Assembly: GCA_020637195.1 (NCBI GenBank)
Contig: JACJWK010000033.1
Span: forward strand, 1-18,752
Source: Microthrixaceae bacterium
GTDB lineage: Bacteria > Actinomycetota > Acidimicrobiia > Acidimicrobiales > DATDAH01
DNA: 18,752 nucleotides
Direction: 5' to 3'
In this document: one piece after another, positions 15,587-18,752 of the stretch
Layout of the letters: every line of letters begins with the position of its first letter
Position numbering within the stretch: the stretch's first letter is position 1
Program-made: the position numbers and the translations under genes
The notes under the pieces: generated by a model
Seen by the model: only the letters and a program-made list of their open reading frames with translations
What the model was told of the DNA's origin: nothing
The model's database searches: none

Positions 15587-15621
15587 GGGCCAGGCGAGGC
15601 CACGGGGCCACCTCCCGGTGA
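15583..15621 (+). CDS. Possible 12-codon bridging mini-ORF between kinase and epimerase
   Basis: ATG 15583 overlaps the kinase stop (ATGA) and is preceded by AGGAG with a 7-base spacer (15571-15575), one of the best ribosome sites in the window. The frame reads MRARRGHGATSR and ends in TGA 15619-15621, which overlaps the epimerase GTG (GTGA). The peptide is very basic and matches nothing I know. It may be a translational relay that carries ribosomes from the kinase stop to the epimerase start. The alternative is a base error or frameshift that would fuse it to the epimerase, since the two frames differ. Confidence 0.4.
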   Translation: MRARRGHGATSR

Positions 15622-16667
15622 GAGTGCTGGTGACCGGCGGCGCCGGCTTCGTGGGCTCGCACCTGGTCGACCTGCTCGTGGCCGAGGGCCACGAGGTCGT
15701 GGTGCTCGACCTGTGCCTCCCCGACGCCCACGACCGCCGGCCCGACTACCTGAACCCGGCGGCCGAGTACGTGTGGGGCGACTGCGCCGACGCCGGCCTC
15801 GTCGCCGACGCCGCCCGCGGCTGCGAGGCGGTCAGCCACCAGGCGGCCATGGTCGGGCTCGGGGTGGACTTCGCCGACGTGGGCACCTACTGCCGGCACA
15901 ACGACCTCGGCACCGCGGGCCTGCTCGGGGCCCTCCACGACCAGGGCTTCCGGGGGCGCCTGGTGCTGGCCAGCTCGATGGTGGTCTACGGCGAGGGCCG
16001 CTACGCCTGCCCCACCCACGGGACGACCCCGGCCCCGCCCCGGCGGGTCGACGACCTCGACCGGGGCCGGTGGGAGCCACGCTGCCCCCGGTGTGACGCC
16101 CCGCTCGCCCCCGACACCGTGCCCGAGGACGCCCCCGCCGACCCCCGCAACGTGTACGCGGCCACCAAGCTCCACCAGGAGCACCTGGTGGCGTGCTTCG
16201 AGCGCGAGCACCCCGGCACGACGGCGATCGCCCTGCGCTACCACAACGTCTACGGCCCCCGGATGCCCCGGGACACGCCGTACGCGGGTGTGGCCAGCAT
16301 CTTCCGGTCGGCGCTCGAGCGGGGCGAGGCGCCCCGCCTCTTCGAGGACGGCGGCCAGCGCCGCGACTTCGTGCACGTCCACGACGTCGCCCGGGCCAAC
16401 CGGGCCGCGCTGACCGCCCCGGTGCCGGCGTCGCGCGCGTTCAACGTCGCCAGCGGCAGCCCCCACACGGTGGGCGAGATGGCCGGCGCCCTCGCCGCCG
16501 CCTTCGGGCCCGACGCGCCCGGGCCCGAGGTCGTGGGCGGCTACCGCCTCGGCGACGTGCGCCACGTCGTGGCGTCACCCGAGCGGGCCGCCGACGAGCT
16601 CGGCTACCGGGCCACGGTCGGCTTCGACGAGGGCATGCGCGAGTTCGCGGCCGCGCCGCTGCGCTGA
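15618..16667 (+). CDS. NAD-dependent epimerase/dehydratase (extended SDR) with Cys-rich insertion
   Basis: This 349-aa extended short-chain dehydrogenase probably acts on an NDP-sugar. It has the Rossmann motif GGAGFVG (7-13), an acidic residue after strand 2 (VVVLDL, D31), the strand before the active site LVLASSMVVYG (115-125), and catalytic Y180 and K184 in NVYAATKLHQEH. It also has RYHNVYGPRMP and RRDFVHVHDVARA (248-260), typical of UDP/dTDP-sugar epimerases. Between the serine and tyrosine motifs is an insertion with CPTHG (131-135) and CPRC (156-159), a possible zinc-ribbon-like or redox site. GTG 15618 begins directly at the first strand (VRVLVTGGAG) but lacks a well-spaced ribosome site; it overlaps the stop of the mini-ORF at 15583. 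It lies downstream of the regulator and kinase and could supply a sugar for the divergent glycosyltransferase operon. The exact reaction cannot be read from the sequence. Confidence 0.88.
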   Translation: MRVLVTGGAGFVGSHLVDLLVAEGHEVVVLDLCLPDAHDRRPDYLNPAAEYVWGDCADAGLVADAARGCEAVSHQAAMVGLGVDFADVGTYCRHNDLGTAGLLGALHDQGFRGRLVLASSMVVYGEGRYACPTHGTTPAPPRRVDDLDRGRWEPRCPRCDAPLAPDTVPEDAPADPRNVYAATKLHQEHLVACFEREHPGTTAIALRYHNVYGPRMPRDTPYAGVASIFRSALERGEAPRLFEDGGQRRDFVHVHDVARANRAALTAPVPASRAFNVASGSPHTVGEMAGALAAAFGPDAPGPEVVGGYRLGDVRHVVASPERAADELGYRATVGFDEGMREFAAAPLR

Positions 16668-16714
16668 GCCGCCGGTCCCGTCAGCTCGGCTTCCAGGGCG
16701 TGCGACCGCACGGG

Positions 16715-16726
16715 TACGGTCGGCCC
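16715..16726 (+). promoter_or_regulatory. Predicted leaderless promoter of phosphoglycerate mutase
   Basis: TACGGT (16715-16720) is preceded by G and followed by 6 bases and then ATG 16727. TTCCAG (16691-16696) lies 18 bases upstream of the box and is a weak -35 candidate. The 59-base gap from the epimerase stop supports a separate transcription unit. Confidence 0.5.
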
Positions 16727-17518
16727 ATGGCCCCTCCCCCGCCCGGTGAGTCCCCGTCCGACGCCCCGATGACGCTCGTCCTGCTCCGCCACGGCCAGAG
16801 CACGTGGAACGCCGAGAACCTCTTCACGGGCTGGTACGACGCCGACCTCACCGACCTCGGCCGGGAAGAGGCCCGCCGCGGCGGGCAGCTCATGGCCGAC
16901 GCCGGCATCCTCCCCGACGTCGTCCACACCTCGGTGCAGGTGCGGGCCATCCGCACCGCGCAGGAGTCCCTCGACGCGATGGGCCGCCTCTGGATCCCGG
17001 TGCGCCGCCACTGGCGGCTGAACGAGCGCCACTACGGCGACCTCCAGGGCCGCAACAAGAAGGAGACCGCCGACCGCTACGGCATCGACCAGGTGAAGGT
17101 GTGGCGGCGCTCGTACGCCACCCCGCCGCCGCCCCTCGATCCCACCGACGAGCGCAGCGCCCACCACGACCCCCGCTACGCCGACCTCGCGCCCGACGTG
17201 ATCCCCGGCTCGGAGTGCCTGAAGGACGTGGTCGAACGGATGCTCCCCTACTGGTACGACGCGGTCGTCCCCGACCTGCGCGCCGGCCGGGTCACGCTGC
17301 TGGCCGCCCACGGCAACTCGCTGCGGGCCCTCGTCAAGCACCTCGACGGGATCTCCGACGACGACATCAGCGAGCTCAACATCCCCACCGGCATGCCGCT
17401 CGTGTTCGAGCTCGGCGACGACCTGCGCCCCCTCGAGCGCAAGGCGCTGACCGACCGGTACCTCGACCCCGAGGCCGCCGCCGCGGCCGCCGAGGCGGTG
17501 GCCAAGCAGGCCGGCTGA
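16727..17518 (+). CDS. gpmA: 2,3-bisphosphoglycerate-dependent phosphoglycerate mutase
   Basis: This 263-aa glycolytic enzyme interconverts 3- and 2-phosphoglycerate in the cytoplasm. It has the histidine phosphatase signature LLRHGQSTWN (19-28) with phospho-acceptor H22. It continues with NLFTGWYDADLTDLG (31-45), TSVQVRAIRTAQ (68-79), WRLNERHYGDLQGRNK (96-111) with catalytic E100, and LLAAHGNSLRALVKHL (191-206) with the second catalytic histidine, H195. These are the signatures of the dPGM group rather than of general phosphatases. ATG 16727 gives a 14-residue proline-rich leader before the first strand. ATG 16769 (MTLVLLRHG) is the alternative, but the -10 box directly before 16727 favours the longer form. 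The C-terminus is alanine-rich. It lies downstream of the epimerase on the same strand and is convergent with the cyclic-di-GMP gene. Confidence 0.95.
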   Translation: MAPPPPGESPSDAPMTLVLLRHGQSTWNAENLFTGWYDADLTDLGREEARRGGQLMADAGILPDVVHTSVQVRAIRTAQESLDAMGRLWIPVRRHWRLNERHYGDLQGRNKKETADRYGIDQVKVWRRSYATPPPPLDPTDERSAHHDPRYADLAPDVIPGSECLKDVVERMLPYWYDAVVPDLRAGRVTLLAAHGNSLRALVKHLDGISDDDISELNIPTGMPLVFELGDDLRPLERKALTDRYLDPEAAAAAAEAVAKQAG

Positions 17519-17530
17519 GCCGCGGGCACG

Positions 17531-17553
17531 GGGCTGGCGCTCGCCGTCAGCCC
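17531..17553. terminator. Hairpin between convergent genes, probable bidirectional terminator
   Basis: GGGCTGGCG (17531-17539) pairs with CGTCAGCCC (17545-17553) through one G-U wobble, giving a 9-base stem with a 5-base loop. It starts 12 bases after the gpmA stop and ends just before the stop of the GGDEF-EAL gene, so it could end transcription from both sides. The T-tract is only two bases, so efficiency is uncertain. Confidence 0.5.
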
Positions 17554-17554
17554 T

Positions 17555-18752
17555 TCAGACCCGGCCGGCGGGTGGCGCCGCCGAGCCCGCCGAGGGCGAG
17601 GGACGCCGATCGCGCAGGGCGTCGAAGCGATCTGGTCGCCCGAGGAGGAACCCCTGGGCCAGGTGCCCGCCCAGCGAGCGGAACGCGTCGAGCTGACCTT
17701 CGGTCTCGATGCCCTCGGCCACCACCTCGACGCCGAGCGAACGCGCCAGGTTCAGCACCATCGACACGATCGAGTCGTCGGCGTCGGGGCCGTCGAGCTC
17801 GCGCACGAACGACCGATCGACCTTCACCTCGTCGATCGGGAACTCGCGCAGGTAGGTCAGCGAGGAGTACCCCGTCCCGAAGTCGTCCAACGAGATCGTC
17901 GCTCCGGCCTCACGGAGCGCGGCGACCGTGCGGGTCGACGTGCCGAGGTCGCGCACGAACGCCGTCTCGGTGACCTCGATGGCGACGCGATCGAATCCGA
18001 GGCCGGCGCGGACGAGTGCCCCGGCCATCCACTCCGCGAAGTCCGGTTCCATGAGCTCGCGGGCGGACACGTTGACGGACAGACGGGCGTCGGTGTCGTC
18101 CAGCCATCGAGCCGTCTCCGCGAGCGCGTGCTCGATGAGCGATCGACCGAGGGTCACGATCACGCCGGTCTCCTCGGCGAGCGGGATGAACTGCCCGGGC
18201 GCGATCGACTGGCCGCGGTGGTCCCACCTCGCGAGCGCTTCGGCGCCGATGACCCGGCCGTCGCGGAGGTCGATGACCGGCTGGTACGCCATCTCGAACT
18301 CGCGTTCGTCGCAGGCGTGGCGGATGGCGACCTCCAGCCGGTGGCGACTCTCGATCCAGCGCCGCATGTCGTCGCGGAACACCACGTGACGATCCCCGCC
18401 CGCCTGCTTGGCCTGGTACATGGCCAGGTCGGCATTGGCCAGCAGACCGTCGGCGCTGGCGGCCTGTCCTGGCTCGACGTGGACCACGCCGATGCTGAGC
18501 GACACCGGGACGTCCTGGCCCAGCAACGAGAACGGCGGCCGGACGGCGACGAGCATGCGCTCGGCCAACGCCGTGGCGGCGGCGGGATCGGGACACTCCT
18601 CGACGAGCACGACGAACTCGTCGCCACCGAACCGGGCGACGAGGGCGTCCTCCCCGACGGCCTCGCGCAGGCGGTCGGCGACCGACGCCAGCAGTTGATC
18701 GCCCACCCCGTGGCCGAGCGAGTCGTTGACCACCTTGAACCGGTCGATGTCG
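17555..18752 (-). CDS. GGDEF-EAL cyclic-di-GMP protein, C-terminal part (5' end outside window)
   Basis: The protein is cut by the right edge; it reads from the codons for DIDRFK, a standard GGDEF start region, to a stop at 17555. The diguanylate cyclase domain has DIDRFKVVNDSLGHGVGD and an intact GGDEF in VARFGGDEFVVLV. The usual upstream inhibitory site RxxD is not present at the expected place (GEDA). The EAL phosphodiesterase domain has YQPVIDLRDGRVIGAEALARW, LSVNVSARE, AIEVTETAF, LDDFGTGYSSL, VKVDRSFV and VAEGIETEGQ, so its metal-binding and catalytic residues look complete. Both activities are possible; such tandem proteins often act mainly as phosphodiesterases, with GGDEF as a GTP-binding regulator. 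Sensor domains would lie upstream. The DNA looks slightly less GC-biased than its neighbours (more GATC/CGAT codons), possibly a different history, but this is an impression. Confidence 0.95.
   Translation of the reverse strand, partial: DIDRFKVVNDSLGHGVGDQLLASVADRLREAVGEDALVARFGGDEFVVLVEECPDPAAATALAERMLVAVRPPFSLLGQDVPVSLSIGVVHVEPGQAASADGLLANADLAMYQAKQAGGDRHVVFRDDMRRWIESRHRLEVAIRHACDEREFEMAYQPVIDLRDGRVIGAEALARWDHRGQSIAPGQFIPLAEETGVIVTLGRSLIEHALAETARWLDDTDARLSVNVSARELMEPDFAEWMAGALVRAGLGFDRVAIEVTETAFVRDLGTSTRTVAALREAGATISLDDFGTGYSSLTYLREFPIDEVKVDRSFVRELDGPDADDSIVSMVLNLARSLGVEVVAEGIETEGQLDAFRSLGGHLAQGFLLGRPDRFDALRDRRPSPSAGSAAPPAGRV

Noticed and set aside
16665..16693. A short inverted repeat AGCCG...CGGCT after the epimerase as a terminator.
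   Set aside because: A 5-base stem with a loop of about 15 bases and no T-run is expected by chance in DNA this rich in GC.
17482..17515. GCC-rich triplet tract at the end of gpmA as a repeat element.
   Set aside because: It simply encodes the alanine-rich C-terminal tail of the enzyme.

Overview
The window is very GC-rich (by eye clearly above 70%) and gene-dense, with strong third-position G/C bias, frequent GTG starts, TANNNT-type -10 boxes and many 1-4 bp start/stop overlaps. The dnaK-grpE-dnaJ order, a DnaJ1-like N-terminus (EREW-type WFEKDYYKVLGV), a HAIR-like operator at dnaK and leaderless genes all point to Actinomycetota. A class such as Acidimicrobiia is plausible but is my inference; there is no rRNA or other phylogenetic marker here. 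I saw no tRNA, rRNA, CRISPR array, insertion sequence or phage gene.

Region 1 (1-2980, minus strand): a heat-shock operon dnaK-grpE-dnaJ (dnaJ is cut by the window edge), with a promoter overlapped by a HAIR-like inverted repeat. Region 2 (3006-8537): a strong hairpin, then a minus-strand MacB/FtsX-type ABC exporter (ATPase plus 849-aa permease). A NarL-type sensor kinase and response regulator pair is divergent from it, a common arrangement for regulated export or envelope-stress systems.

Region 3 (8545-16667) is the most interesting part. It is a divergon. To the left run six genes joined by 1-4 bp overlaps: a family 2 glycosyltransferase, a DUF2064/CofC-like putative nucleotidyltransferase, a SAM methyltransferase, a fusion of a membrane cytochrome-b-like domain with a YedY/sulfite-oxidase-fold molybdopterin domain, a four-helix membrane protein, and a polytopic GT-C-like membrane protein. 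To the right run an OmpR-family response regulator, its histidine kinase, a 12-codon bridging mini-ORF, and an NAD-dependent sugar epimerase with a cysteine-rich insertion. Between the arms four copies of a 7-bp motif (ACGAAAC type) sit almost exactly midway between two predicted leaderless transcription starts. I infer a two-component-controlled system that couples lipid-linked or cell-surface glycan synthesis with an extracytoplasmic molybdenum redox step. The substrate is unknown.

Region 4 (16715-18752): 2,3-bisphosphoglycerate-dependent phosphoglycerate mutase (leaderless), then, convergent across a short hairpin, a GGDEF-EAL cyclic-di-GMP protein cut by the right edge. No gene-free stretch exceeds 300 bases. 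The larger gaps are 2852-3066 (dnaK promoter, HAIR and hairpin), 6399-6645 (divergent promoters of the exporter and kinase) and 13433-13574 (divergon control region).
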